From the NCBI GenBank assembly GCA_013397845.1, contig VZTG01004202.1:62001-126000 (forward strand): DNA of 64,000 bases. Direction: 5' to 3'. The notes beneath the pieces were generated by a model. The model did no database searches and was not told the DNA's origin. It saw nothing but the letters and a program-made list of their open reading frames with translations. Within the stretch, counting starts at the first letter, position 1; each line of letters starts with the position of its first letter. The translations under genes were made by a program, and so were the position numbers. The DNA is from Melanocharis versteri. Lineage: Eukaryota > Chordata > Aves > Passeriformes > Melanocharitidae. Shown here one piece after another: positions 54,101-64,000 of the stretch.

Positions 54101-57100
54101 TGGAGCGCACAGACTATTTTGCAGTTAATTAAATTCGCTTTTGCCTGGAATGAGCCTTGGCATCCTCTGGGCTGAGAGGTTTTGTGGTCCCTGCTCTGAG
54201 GGTGAGTTGTTGGCAGCCAGGGGCTTGTGAAGGGACCAGCAGGATCCCAAATTCCTTGGGGGAGGTGGGGAAAGCCGCTGGGCACAAACAGCAACAGAGG
54301 AACAGGAAACAAACTTCACATCCTTGTTTTCTCCAGCCCTCAGTCCCAGGATCTCTAGGACCATTCCCAAGGGTTTCCCAGAATTAGATCCAGTACATCA
54401 ATGCTGCACCCAGAACCAGGGCAGGGGCTGGTCTGGCCCTTGCAGGGGGTCAGAGGTGGAAGCAGAGGGCAGAGGAGCCTGGTTTAGCTCTCAGTGCTGT
54501 CAGAGCAGCGTCCCAGAGGGGATTTTTGCAGCTCCGATGCTCAGGTCCCTGACTCCCCTGTGAAACCTCACCTGGATCCCTCCCTTGGTGACCTGACCTT
54601 CCTGACTCTCCCTTCTCAGGAATGCTGCGGTGGACCCTGCATAAGAAAATCGACCAGAACCCCAGTACCAGCTGTGTCCTGGTCAGGATCCTGGTGAAGG
54701 AGCTGGAAAGGGTGAGTGCCACCTCAGAGAGGTGCCCTGAGTGCAGGGCCGGCCCCTCTGTGCCATGTGTGGGGGGAGGCAGAGGGATGGGGTTCCACTC
54801 CACCTCAGACAGGGGTTTTAGGGCTTTGAGGCCTGGCTGGGCACTGGGGCTTAGCACGGAGTGAAAAACCCCGAGTGACACCAGGGCTTGTCCCAGCTGA
54901 TGCTGCAAGGACCAGGTTTTGTCCCTAAAGTGACAGTGAGCCACAGCAGAGCCAGGAGCCCCCCCAGGCTCCTCCCTGCCACAGCAGCCCAAGGCAGGCA
55001 ACCCTCACACTGATAAACCCTCCCACATCACCCCAAACTCCCCCACCCCACCCTCTATGGAGTCAGGTACAGCAGAAATTCCTCCTCCACATCTCTCATT
55101 TCCACCCCACCCAACCCTGTACCTTGCCCTGGAGCCATCGATGGAAACCTGTGATGGGTTTTGGTTTCATCGATTTCTCACATCATCTTCTGGTCTCGTA
55201 TAAACCTTCAGCAGCTTCTGCATCCTGGTGTGACCTGGTTTGTGGTCTGGGTACGTGTCATGTGGAGAAGCAGCACCTTTCCTTTCTTCTGAGGCTGCCT
55301 CAGTTTACCCAGAGCCCTCATTCCACTCCTGCTCCTCCTCCTCCTCCTCACCCCACAGATGAGCCCCCACTCCTCGTCCCCTGTCCAGAAACCTCCCTGG
55401 ACCATTTTCTCTGCATCTTTGCTATTTCTCCTTTGACCTGGGAGGCTGGAGCAGCCCTGCAGAGGCTGTCGCCTCCCTCAGCACTCCTGTGTCCCCCCCG
55501 GGCTGCGCCAGCCCAGCCCAGATCCCTGTGCACACACCCAGCACTGAACATCCAGCAGTGATCCCAATCCCAATCCCAATCCCAGTTCCCAGCCCAGATC
55601 CCTGTGCACTCATCCAGCACTGGGAAAATCCAGCAGTGATCCCAGTCCCAATCCCAGTTCCCAGCCCAGATCCCTGTGCACACATCCAGCACTGGGAACA
55701 TCCAGCAGTGATCCCAGTCCCAGTTCCCTGCCTCTGAAGTAGCTCTGGGGTTGTTTGCAGGCTCTCTGTCTCGTGTTGTGGCCGTTCAGCTTCCATCAGT
55801 GCCTTGGGGAGGGATTTTATCCAGTGGCTTTCACAAATCCAGACAGGAACACCCACGTCACCCTTGGCTGTGGATTCAGGGATTCTCCCTGAGGATTTGA
55901 GGGCTGTTTTCCTCAGCAGAAGCCAAGCCAGTCCTCCCCTCTAGCTGTTATCACTCTGTCACTCTTATCTTCCCTTGCCCAGGAGGGGTGTCAGCCCTGC
56001 TCCATAATTCCTTCATCTCCCTGAAGCTCTTCCAGGAAATCCCTGTCACTTGGGGCTTTTGTTGGTTTTTTTTCACTCCTCAGCAGCTCTGAGCCATCAG
56101 CACCAAGCAGGGATGATAATTTAGCAATTTCATGCCTGAATTACTCCAGGGCCAATATCAACTCAGCAGTTCACGGCTATTCATTTTATTGATGCTTTCT
56201 CAAGCTTTGCTGCCATCAGCTCCATTTAACTCGGCTCCATCAGCACAGCAGCCCTGAGGAAAGGGGCCAGAATTATCTTTGGGGTGGGAATCTCTTTCCC
56301 GGGTTTATCCAGGGGTATTCCTGACACTGAAGCTGTTGTTAGAGCCAGACCAGACTGCAGGGAGGGGCTGGAGCATCCCCTGGATTCCCGTGGGCCAGGA
56401 TGGGGACACAGGATGGGGACACCTCCCTGTTCCCTCTGCTCCCATCCCCACCAAACCCAAGACAGGTTTTTCCCAGAGGCTTTGTGTTCCCACAGGAGTG
56501 GAAAGGAGCTCCTTAATGAGCTCAGTTAGAAACCTTTGCTTGTCCTCTCCCACCATCCCCTGTACCCCTCCCCAGGGCCAACCTGCCCACCCTAAAAGCC
56601 TGGGGAGGGATCCCAAACCCCACCCTGACCTAGGGATCACCCCCTAAGCCGGGATGAATTGCCAGCACACCCTGAGGGCTCTGGGGCTGCTCCTGCGCAG
56701 CCCAGGCCAGTCCTGCCAGGACCTGACTGTGCCTTCCCTGCCCTCTGCTCCCACAGGCAGAGCGAGGGGACTTCCGGCACTACATCATCCCCCTGCTGCA
56801 CACGCTGATGTACACCTTGATACAGGTGAGCTGTGCCTTGGTGAGGAAACCTGCACCTCCGTGGAGGTGACCTTGATACAGGTAACCTGCACCTTGTTAA
56901 GGGAACCTGCCCTGGGCCTCGCTGGGGCAGCACCCAGGGACATCAGGAGCCACAGGAGGGGCCACCTGAAGCCACACAGAGCTTGGAATAGCTCATTACC
57001 TGCCCAGAAAAGCCCTGGGACCATCCCGGGTGGGCTTAATCGTGCATTTCCCAGCTGTTTGGTGGCTGTGACAATGTCACCTGTGACACATACAGGACTG

Positions 57101-60100
57101 CCAGGTCCTTCCACCTGACCCCTTTTCTGGAGGCCTTTCAGTGCCTGGTGGTGGAGGAAGCCCCAGCCTGTCCAAAGAAAGTGTCCCCAACCTCCAGTGG
57201 CTATTGCTGGAGGTTCCCAAACCACTGCAGGGCCTGATTCTGCTCCGTATTTTGCATTTAAATCCATAGTGAATTTGGTGCAGTGAATTTGGTGCCCTCT
57301 CAGCCTGGGGGCTGTGTTGGGGCAGCTTTAGGGATCATTGCCTGGCACCTCCCTGTCCCTCTGCAGGCTCCCTGCATCCCTGACGAGCTCTGTGCCAGGG
57401 TTTACGACTTCTGCAAGAGGCTGCTGACCCTGCCCAAGCCCTTCTGCACCATCGGGCTGGACTATGCCAGCAGGTTGCAGGTGGAGAGGACAGCCCCAGG
57501 TAAGGGGGTGCCCCTGCCCCATCCCTGCCTGGCACAGGGAGGGGCTGGGCCCTTGAGGGGTGGCGTGAAGAAAATCAGCTCTAAACCGGCTCAAAACAGC
57601 TCAAAACCCAGTCAAGCCCAGCTCATTTTGGGGGGTTTTGAGGGATTTCCACACCTGCAGAGCCTTTGCCTGATGCGTGGAGCCATGGCTGGGATTTCTG
57701 TGGGACCAGGCAAACACTTGGGGTCTTGGGGGTGCATTTTGGTGGGGGAGGAAGTGGGGGATTCCCCTCTCCTGGTCTCAGGCTGCTGAGCCTCAGTTAC
57801 CAGCAGAGAAACTTGGGGTCATCCTGCTCTCAGTGTAGGCACAGCAGAGCCATGTCCAGCCCATCTAAGGCCAGAGATACAAATATGTATAAATATACAT
57901 ACTACTCCTTTCTATATGGGAAACAGCATGTTCTGCTCCCAGCGTGGACACCTCAGTACATTTTGAGGAGGTCTTCTTCTTGCAAAGGGAGTTTTCCATC
58001 TGAGATTGCGGCTCAGACCAGCCTGGCCTCTCCCCCAGGGCCTCAGGCTGTGGACGCTGTGGTGGCTGCAGGGAACAGCCCTGTGTAGGAAGCAAGTCTG
58101 AAGACACCTGGTTTCCTTTTTCTCTGTGTTCTTTTCCTCTATTCTCATTAAAGTTCTTCCTGTTAAAGTTTGCTTTAATAGGAGCCTTTCAAAGCAATTC
58201 TTTAAGGTAGGGCAAGGTGCACACACCCTGTGAGAGGGAGGTGAGACAGGAGAAACCTGATGGGGAATTTTGGTGCCATTTTGGGGAGTCTCAGCCCACC
58301 CCCAACAGCCCAACCACTCCTCCCCAGTGCTGTTTCGGCTGGAGCTCCAAGGGGCACCTTTATCTCCCCCAGTTTTTGGTAGATGAACGGTTCAGTGTGG
58401 AGAGAGGGGATCTCCAGCAGGGCTCCCCTCAGAGCACCACAGGATTCACAGGAGGATTGTCCTGGAGCCAGGGCAGGTGGATGGATCCTCAGCCCTGAGC
58501 AGGAGGAGGGTGAAGTGCCTCTCTCCTGACCCCTGGTGCTCCTCAGATGCCCCCAAACACCGTCCCCATGTGGCCCTGGGGACAGGCCAGGAGTAGGGCT
58601 CTTCCTCCTGCTTCCGTCTCCACTCCCAAGCTCATGATGCCCTAAAAGAAGGGAAATACAGGAAATCATCCCAGAATAGAAGGGGCTTTCTTTTTCTAGA
58701 GCCTGGTCTGTCTTTGTCCTTGGCTATTTCTAGCTCTGGCCTAATTCTTGGCTGTTTAACCTCATCTCAGTGGGTGTTCCCTGACTTGGCAGAGCCACCT
58801 CAGCCTCCACACCTGGGAGCAGCCCTGGGCTGCTCCGAGAGCTGTGTTTTTCCTGCTGCTCTGACTCCGTGTGTTCATGCCCTTGCCAGGAACCTTGTAC
58901 CAAAGAATGGTCATTGCCGAGCAGAGCCTGCGGAGCGCCCCGTACCCTTACCAGGAGAAGTGAGTGCTGCCTCTTCGGGGGGGTGATGCTTTTATTTTGT
59001 GGCCTCTTAGGGAAATCTGTCCTTTTCCAACACTCTGAATTAGTCTCGGATGGAACAGACAAGCTGGGCCTGAACCACGTGGTCTTGGGGGCCACAGCTG
59101 GGTGACATCTGGTACCTCGCTAGAACTTTGCACTGGGAGGGGCACATTCCTCCTGTGTCCCAAATTATTTTGGTAGGCAGGGACCTTCCCTTGGAGGGGA
59201 GACCAGATGGAGAAGGGGAATATCAACAGCAACAATGGAAAAAGGGAGACGTGAGCTGCTCCTGCCAGCCCTGATGCCAGTGATGGTGAATCTGCATCTC
59301 CCTCTTTCCCCATTCTCCTGCCCCCCCCAGGATTTTCATCTTTGCTGACCCAGAGCTGCTGCCCGAAGCCATCTGCAACGCGCTGGTCACCGACACTGAG
59401 GCAGCCCAGGTGTCCCAGAGCCCCCGGGGCTGCATGAGCTGCGTGGTCACCCACGCCCTGCAGGCAGCCCTGGGTGATGCCTGCGATGTCCATGGCCTCA
59501 GGGCCCGACTCCAGGTAATGCAGCAGCTCCTCCGGTGCTTCTCCAATGGTCCGGCTTGGGCTGGACACTTTGGAGAAGGAAAAGGTGTTTTGGCAAGTGG
59601 AGAAACCCCCCAGCTCCTCAGTGCTGGTCTCCAGCTCCAGCAGCCCCAGAGTTGGGCTGGGCCTGAAGTCAAACATCCTTCAGATGGAGAGCAGTGGCTA
59701 CAGCAGAGCTAGTTTGGAATCTTTAGTCTGAGTATTGGTTTTGCCCAGCAAAGCTGGGCTCTGCCACTGAAACAGCTCCTCTGAGAGCCCCTGGGCACTG
59801 CAGGAACCTCTCAGGGAAAAGATTTTAATCAGCTTTCTGCAAAACCTCCTGGAAGGAGCTGTGGGGCCACAGTAACACAAATGTCTGTCTCAGAAACTTT
59901 GCTGGGGCTCTCGGCAATTTCCACTCCAAGGACACTTTTGTGTGCCTGCTGTCCCCATCTCCTGAGAGCCACCTGCAGTGCCAGCACTGCTAAAGATGCC
60001 CCGAGGGACACGATGCCCATCAGCTGCAAAGCTGCCAGAAAAGGAGCTTTAAGCAGCCAGCACTGCCAGCGTCTCTCCTGGGGACAAGAGGACATTTGCG

Positions 60101-63100
60101 TCCTGCTATCAAACAATTTTTGCAGGACTCATTTGCTCTTTCTGCCCCTCCCCCTGCCCTGCCCATGGAGCATCCCTTCTTTTCTCAGCTCTGGGTGTTC
60201 AAAGCTGCCTCTCCCAACAGGCCCTGTCCACGGGGGATGTGGAGCACTGGTTCCAGCAGGTGGTGGCGGCCGTGGAGGGTGCGGGGAGCGAGGGGGGCTC
60301 GGACCGGGACCAGCACACGGCGCGGCTGGAGAGGATCTACCACAGCCTCCTGGGCTCCTTGCCCACAGGTGAGCTCCAGCCAGACATTCCCACTGGGATG
60401 GGGAGCCCTCGTGTCCCCTCTGTGTCCCTGCCATCCCCTTTTAGCAGCAGGACCAGGCTCCTTGCAGTGACACCATGGCCAGCAGGGAGAACTGTGGCCC
60501 TGGAAGGCAGATTTGTCACTGAGGAAAGGGACAATGGAAATTCCTGCTGCTGATTCAGCTGCACTGGGCCATGTGTCTGCTGTTTGCAAAGGGTGACAGC
60601 AATGTCAGCTGGGAGAGGCTGGGGAGCTCTGTTGGTGTAGGGGACATCCTGCCATGGTCTGGACGGGGGGGACACTGGACACTCCTCCTTGGAACCTCCC
60701 TGTGCTGATGTACAGGGTGCCCAGAGCAGCTGTGGCTGCCCCATCCCTGGGACTGTCCAAGGCTGGGTTGGGTGGGGCTTGGAGCACCCTGGGATAGTGG
60801 AAGGTGTCTCTCCCCATGGCAGGGGGTGGCACTGGGTGGCCTTTAAGGTCCCTCCCAATCCAAACCTTCCTGTGATGTGCCGGATGGTGGCACTGCCATC
60901 TCCTGCCATCCCTGGCGTGCTCTGTGTCCAGCCTGGTGCCACTGGGGACACACAAACTGTAACAAATTCCCCATCCACCACATCTTCTCACACAGATCTG
61001 GGGTAGCCAGAGGGAAATGGGGTCATGGTTTCTCTCCTGGCTACTCCCTGTGTCCCAACCCCCTCCCCAGAAGAGCGGCAGAGTGTCCCATTGCAGGATA
61101 CAGGGAGAAGCAGCTGGTGGTGCTGGTAGGGGAGAGGGACCACCACCTTTTGGGGGCAGTGAGGGGCGTGGGACCATCACTTTTTGGGGGCAGTGAGTGT
61201 TAAGTTGTCCCACTATTGTCACTGAGCTCTCATGGGTTAAAAGAGCCGGTGCTGGTGGGATCAGAGGGTTCAGATCACCATGTGCATTGGAGGCCCAGCG
61301 CTAGAGGAATGTTTATGTATTCTGCAATCCCTCTGCTGGCTGCAAAGTGAGGTCCTTCACCCCTGCCCATTCCTCAGTTTTCCCATTTTCAGTTCTCCCT
61401 TCCACCAACGGTGTAGACACTTTGTGACGGCTCAGTTTTTGAGAGCAGAGGCCTCATAGCCTCACATCTGGCCAGGAGCACTGGTGTGGGAGAGCCCCAG
61501 GGCTGCCTCAGCCATGCTCAGCGCTGGGGGGTTCATGCTCCTGTGTGAGGAGATGCTCCCATGTGCTCCAAGCATCCTTGTTTTCCCAGGGAATGCTCCC
61601 TGGGAAGGGCTGCAGGGGACCCCTCTGCCCAACCCCAACATCAGCTTCCACCTGTGGACAGAAGATGAGCAGCTCTGTGAGTGCCCCGGGGCTGGGGGGA
61701 GCTGGGTGGGGTCTGAGCCCGGGGGTCCTATCCCAAAGGGGTCGCTTAGCCCTGACCCTTGGGCAGGGAGTTTGGGAAGCATTGTCCCAAGGCCAAGCTT
61801 GTGGAGACTGGCTGACTGCTGACTGCTCCAAGCTTGTGGAGTCTGGCTGGCTGCTGACTGCTCCAGCCCTCCCTCCTGGGGGCTGTGGGGCCAGCTCAGG
61901 GGATTAGGGGTGTGAAGGGGTGAAGGAGCTGGGGCTGCAGCAGGATGTGCCCAGAGTACCTGATTTTGTTGTGGCTGCCCCATCCCTGGCAGTGTCCAAG
62001 GCCAGGCTGGATGGAGCTCTGAGTAACCGGGTCTGGTGGAAGGTGTCCCTGCCCATGGCAGGGGATGGGAACAAGATGATCTTCAAGATCCCTTCCAACT
62101 CAAACCATTCTGGGATTCTGTGACTGGAGTGGTACTGAGCTCTCTCGATGGGAAATGGGCCTGAAAGACTGACTGTCCTTGGACCCGCTGGTGGAGATAT
62201 CTGCTTTGCAGTTTCCCTGGGAAGAGGGGAGCTGGGGCAGGATGGGGCTGAGCCTGGCTGTGGCTGGCTCTCCCTGCTGAAGCTGCTCCGCGCCCGCAGG
62301 GAAGGAGCTGGTGCTGTTCCTCCGCCCCCTGTCGCAGAGCTGCGAGCCCGACTGCCTCGGGCAGGACCTGGACCCCATGGAGATGCAGGACATCCTTCCG
62401 GGCTGTGGCTGCTGCGAGCAGAGCCGCTTCTCCGTGCTGTCCACCGACAGCGGCATCGAGCGGGACCTGCCCGCGCAGGAGGAGCCCTGCGCTGCGGACA
62501 CCGAGCACTCCCGGCTCCACAGGAAGGGGGGCATCAAGAAAAAGCTGTCCCCGCTGGAGAGCGTGGCCTTCCTGCAGGCTGGCAGCGGTGGCCCCGGAGG
62601 GAAGCCCCCCGGGAAGCTGCCCAGGAAGTCAGGAATGCCCCCGGAGCCCGCGGCCCCGCTCCAGAGGCTGCACACCGCCCGCGTGGTGCTGCTGGGCGAC
62701 GATCGCATCCTGGGGCGCCTGGCACAAGCCTACCACTCCCTCAGGTACCTGGGGCCACCCGGGCTCTGGGGGACAGCAGGACAGGGTGGCTGCTTTGCTC
62801 TTCCAGCTGTTGGAGCAGCCAGGGTGGCTGGGGACGGGGTTGGGCTCAGCGTTACCTGGGGCAGGGTGGGACCCGGGTGTTTGGCTCCCAAATGCACCCG
62901 ACTGTCTCTGGCTGCTCTGTTGGCCCAAGTGATGCACACAGCGAGTCCTCCCCCCTGTCCGTGAGCTGGGTTAAGCGAACAACAAATGAGGCAAGGTGTT
63001 TTCCCATGCCAAAGGGGAAAATTCTACAGAGAAGCTGTTTTCCAGCTGGCTCTCCACAGCTGGTTCCCCAGGGGTAGGATGGGGGTGGATGACAGTGCAG

Positions 63101-63439
63101 GCAGCCTGGGAAGCAGAGCTGGATGCACAGGGGCACCAGGCCCTGACAAAAACCTATCTGAGGCTGCCCATCACCTCCCCTTGCTCGATTTGAGGACCCG
63201 GGGCACTGCTGCCGCACTGGGAAAGGAGGCAGCGAGGGGGGCACGTGGCAGAGCAGGTGCAGTGTCCTGGCACTGCCCAGCCTTGGTCAGGAGCCGCATT
63301 CTGCCCCTTCCCCTCGGGACATTTCATTTTTCATTTCAGGAAACGGGAAGCCCGGCGGGTGTTTCTGACGCCCAGGCTGAACCTGCAGTTCTACCACATC
63401 CCCGTGGTGCCGGGGCAGCCACACCCCTCGGCTGCTGCG
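51142..63439 (+). CDS. PIK3R6: PI3-kinase gamma regulatory subunit p84/p87, 5' part (11 coding exons)
   Basis: Second regulatory subunit of PI3K-gamma, paralogue of PIK3R5, a weaker G-beta-gamma adaptor for p110-gamma. Exons: 51142-51154, 53529-53612, 54620-54711, 56757-56825, 57367-57499, 58890-58959, 59331-59514, 60221-60368, 61590-61676, 62300-62744, 63340-63439, all GT-AG and in frame, giving 475 residues; the last phase-0 exon is followed by a donor, so the gene continues past the window (the family is about 750 residues). Landmarks are MESSEVESDMLRRV at the N terminus (human begins MESSDVELD), LVRILVKELER, HYIIPLLHTLMYTL, LYQRMVIAEQSL, CVVTHALQAALGDAC, ISFHLWTEDEQLWKELVLFL, VLSTDSGIERDLP, RKGGIKKK, and HTARVVLLGDDRILGRLAQ followed by AYHSLRKRE and LTPRLNLQFYHIPV. 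It lies about 15.6 kb downstream of the PIK3R5 stop on the same strand, as in mammals. Confidence 0.95.
51155..53528 (+). other. PIK3R6 intron 1 (2.4 kb)
   Basis: Contains an unexplained non-repetitive block (about 51700-52330) and a sense CR1 3' fragment (52340-52497). No coding exon recognised. Confidence 0.75.
52340..52497 (+). mobile_element. CR1 LINE 3' fragment (sense)
   Basis: GTTGGATGGGGCTTGGAGCA, GCCTGGGATAGTGGAAGATG, TCCCTGCCCATGGCAGAGGT and TTCTGGGGTTCCATGATCC. In PIK3R6 intron 1. Confidence 0.88.
53529..53612 (+). CDS. PIK3R6: PIK3R6 coding exon 2
   Basis: 84 nt, phase 1 to 1: VESDMLRRVRALLRELDGHH then PSCQSDR. Together with exon 1 it makes 97 coding nt, the same as PIK3R5 exon 1. 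Confidence 0.92.
54620..54711 (+). CDS. PIK3R6: PIK3R6 coding exon 3
   Basis: 92 nt, phase 1 to 0: MLRWTLHKKIDQNPSTSCVL then VRILVKELER. Conserved with human MWRWSLHKKVERDP. Confidence 0.95.
55540..55735. repeat. Tandem repeat, about 65-75-bp unit, three copies
   Basis: Units contain CCCAGCCCAGATCCCTGTGC, ACATCCAGCACTGGGAACAT and CCAGCAGTGATCCCA, with nested CCCAAT hexamers. In PIK3R6 intron 3. Confidence 0.88.
56757..56825 (+). CDS. PIK3R6: PIK3R6 coding exon 4
   Basis: 69 nt, phase 0 to 0: AERGDFRHYIIPLLHTLMYT then LIQ. The donor is CAG|GTGAGC; a duplicated copy of the exon end with its own donor lies 56 bp downstream. Confidence 0.95.
56814..56905 (+). repeat. Tandem duplication of the PIK3R6 exon 4 end and donor site
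   Basis: ACCTTGATACAGGT occurs at 56814 and again at 56870 (56-bp offset), each followed by similar sequence ending GGAAACCTGC / GGGAACCTGC. The second copy has its own CAG|GTAACC. Confidence 0.85.
57367..57499 (+). CDS. PIK3R6: PIK3R6 coding exon 5
   Basis: 133 nt, phase 0 to 1: PCIPDELCARVYDFCKRLLT then LPKPFCTIGLDYASRLQVE. Corresponds to PIK3R5 exon 4. Confidence 0.95.
58890..58959 (+). CDS. PIK3R6: PIK3R6 coding exon 6
   Basis: 70 nt, phase 1 to 2: GTLYQRMVIAEQSLRSAPYP then YQEK. Corresponds to PIK3R5 exon 5 (QRLVRTEQGLP), with identical length and phases. Confidence 0.95.
59331..59514 (+). CDS. PIK3R6: PIK3R6 coding exon 7
   Basis: 184 nt, phase 2 to 0: IFIFADPELLPEAICNALVT, then CMSCVVTHALQAALGDAC and HGLRARLQ. 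It follows a CTCCTG plus C8 AG acceptor. Confidence 0.95.
60221..60368 (+). CDS. PIK3R6: PIK3R6 coding exon 8
   Basis: 148 nt, phase 0 to 1: ALSTGDVEHWFQQVVAAVEG, then HTARLERIYHSLLGSLPT. Matches human EHYFHAVVAALEQ and RLEEIYCSLLG. Confidence 0.94.
60695..60885 (+). mobile_element. CR1 LINE 3' fragment (sense)
   Basis: GGGTGGGGCTTGGAGCACCC, TGGGATAGTGGAAGGTGTCT, CCCCATGGCAGGGGGTGGCA and CTTTAAGGTCCCTCCCAATC. In PIK3R6 intron 8. Confidence 0.88.
61590..61676 (+). CDS. PIK3R6: PIK3R6 coding exon 9
   Basis: 87 nt, phase 1 to 1: GNAPWEGLQGTPLPNPNISF then HLWTEDEQL. Family match to human YITFHLWTGEEQLW. Confidence 0.93.
61795..61864. repeat. Direct duplication, 35-bp unit, two copies
   Basis: AAGCTTGTGGAGACTGGCTG then ACTGCTGACTGCTCC repeats once with few changes; PIK3R6 intron 9. 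Confidence 0.85.
61935..62121 (+). mobile_element. CR1 LINE 3' fragment with terminal motif (sense)
   Basis: TGGAAGGTGTCCCTGCCCAT, GATGATCTTCAAGATCCCTT and the end CCATTCTGGGATTCTGTGA, the diagnostic CR1 3' repeat. In PIK3R6 intron 9, about 180 bp before exon 10. Confidence 0.92.
62300..62744 (+). CDS. PIK3R6: PIK3R6 coding exon 10
   Basis: 445 nt, phase 1 to 2, the homologue of PIK3R5 exon 9. Encodes WKELVLFLRPLSQSC, FSVLSTDSGIERDLPAQ, RKGGIKKKLSPLE, a Gly/Pro/Lys-rich linker, then RVVLLGDDRILGRLAQ and AYHSL. It lacks the long acidic tract of p101. Confidence 0.95.
63340..63439 (+). CDS. PIK3R6: PIK3R6 coding exon 11 (last in window)
   Basis: 100 nt, phase 2 to 0: RKREARRVFLTPRLNLQFYH then IPVVPGQPHPSAAA. 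The donor is GCG|GTGAGT. Nothing coding is recognised in the remaining 560 bp. Confidence 0.93.
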
Positions 63440-64000
63440 GTGAGTGCGTGACAGCGGCTGGGGATGGGGATTTTGGGGGAAGAGCAGGGGGATCCAGCAA
63501 TTCCCACCCGTTCCTGCCCTGTTTCCGGAACAAGGAGGGTGGGAGCCAACATGGAGCTGTTGGGCTCAGTCTGGAGCCACAACTCCTTCAGTTCTACTTC
63601 CAGGATGGATCCATGAGGTTTAGCCAATGACTGGTGATTTTCCCACTTCCCAAATGCTGAGGAGAAGCAGTTGCTGCCCATTGAGGGCTTTGCCTCCTTG
63701 GCCACAGCCCCAGTTTTAGGTTTCTAAGTCACTACTTGCAGTTTGTGTCGGGCACGTCCCTCCGCCTCTGACGGCCTCGAGACAGAGATAAAGAAACAAT
63801 TGCATTTAGGGTATTTTAAGCTGGCCCAGAGCTCGCAGTGACCCCTGACAAACAGGCTGTTAAAAAAAAATCAGTATTCCTTCTTTTCGTTCCTCACAGA
63901 ATTTTTGTGCTTGAGCACCTGCTAAATGAGTTTGCCAACTTCTCTGGACTGAGCAGGGAAAGGGAAGGGATGGGGGAATGTCACAGATCTCTTTACCTCC
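63440..64000 (+). other. PIK3R6 intron 11, window end
   Basis: 560 bp after the exon 11 donor with no exon recognised. Downstream p84 coding exons are outside the window. Confidence 0.7.

Noticed and set aside
62148..63077. 309-codon ORF overlapping PIK3R6 exon 10
   Set aside because: Shadow frame of a GC-rich real exon; the p84 frame is the one with family identity and correct splice phases.

Overview
The window is vertebrate nuclear DNA and almost certainly avian. It has split genes with GT-AG introns, ten fragments of CR1 LINEs (the dominant interspersed repeat of birds and other sauropsids), short introns (one is 77 nt) and GC-rich minisatellites with assembly gaps beside or inside them. 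It holds two tandem, same-strand paralogous genes for the regulatory subunits of class IB PI3-kinase gamma: PIK3R5 (p101) complete from start to stop codon at 12914-35536, and the 5' two-thirds of PIK3R6 (p84/p87) from 51142 to the right edge. The order PIK3R5 then PIK3R6 in transcription direction is the arrangement at human 17p13.1, so conserved synteny supports the calls. I know both families well and assigned exons by reading frame, splice sites and phase; no alignment program was run. Layout: 1-12900 is upstream DNA without a recognisable protein-coding exon. It contains one CR1 fragment, an inverted pair of about 123-bp copies, a candidate untranslated first exon near 3.3-3.5 kb and some enhancer-like AT-rich islands. 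12901-35536 is the 19-exon coding part of PIK3R5; intron 1 is 7.1 kb and the other introns run from 77 nt to about 2.3 kb. 35537 to about 38060 is the probable 3' UTR, ending near an ATTAAA signal. 38.1-51.0 kb is intergenic; it includes a GC-rich minisatellite interrupted by a 365-base N gap and a GC-rich block near 41-43.5 kb with a plausible untranslated first exon of PIK3R6. 51142-63439 carries PIK3R6 coding exons 1-11; the rest of the gene lies beyond the window. The two products are alternative adaptors for the same catalytic subunit, p110-gamma: each couples the lipid kinase to G-protein beta-gamma (p101 strongly, p84 more weakly and with Ras help) in leukocytes and some other cells. 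The genes share the same intron phases at nearly every homologous position, as expected from an old tandem duplication. The main finding is about assembly: a single N at 28840 inside PIK3R5 exon 9 hides a real gap. The frame upstream reads into the expected R-R-A-G, the eight bases after the N belong to a different phase and read D-L-R, and the intervening coding sequence (an estimated 70-100 residues, including the counterpart of a motif visible in PIK3R6) is absent. Several minisatellites sit directly against splice sites and contain copies of them. I found no evidence of a novel biological system; most long ORFs here are by-products of GC-rich DNA and tandem repeats.
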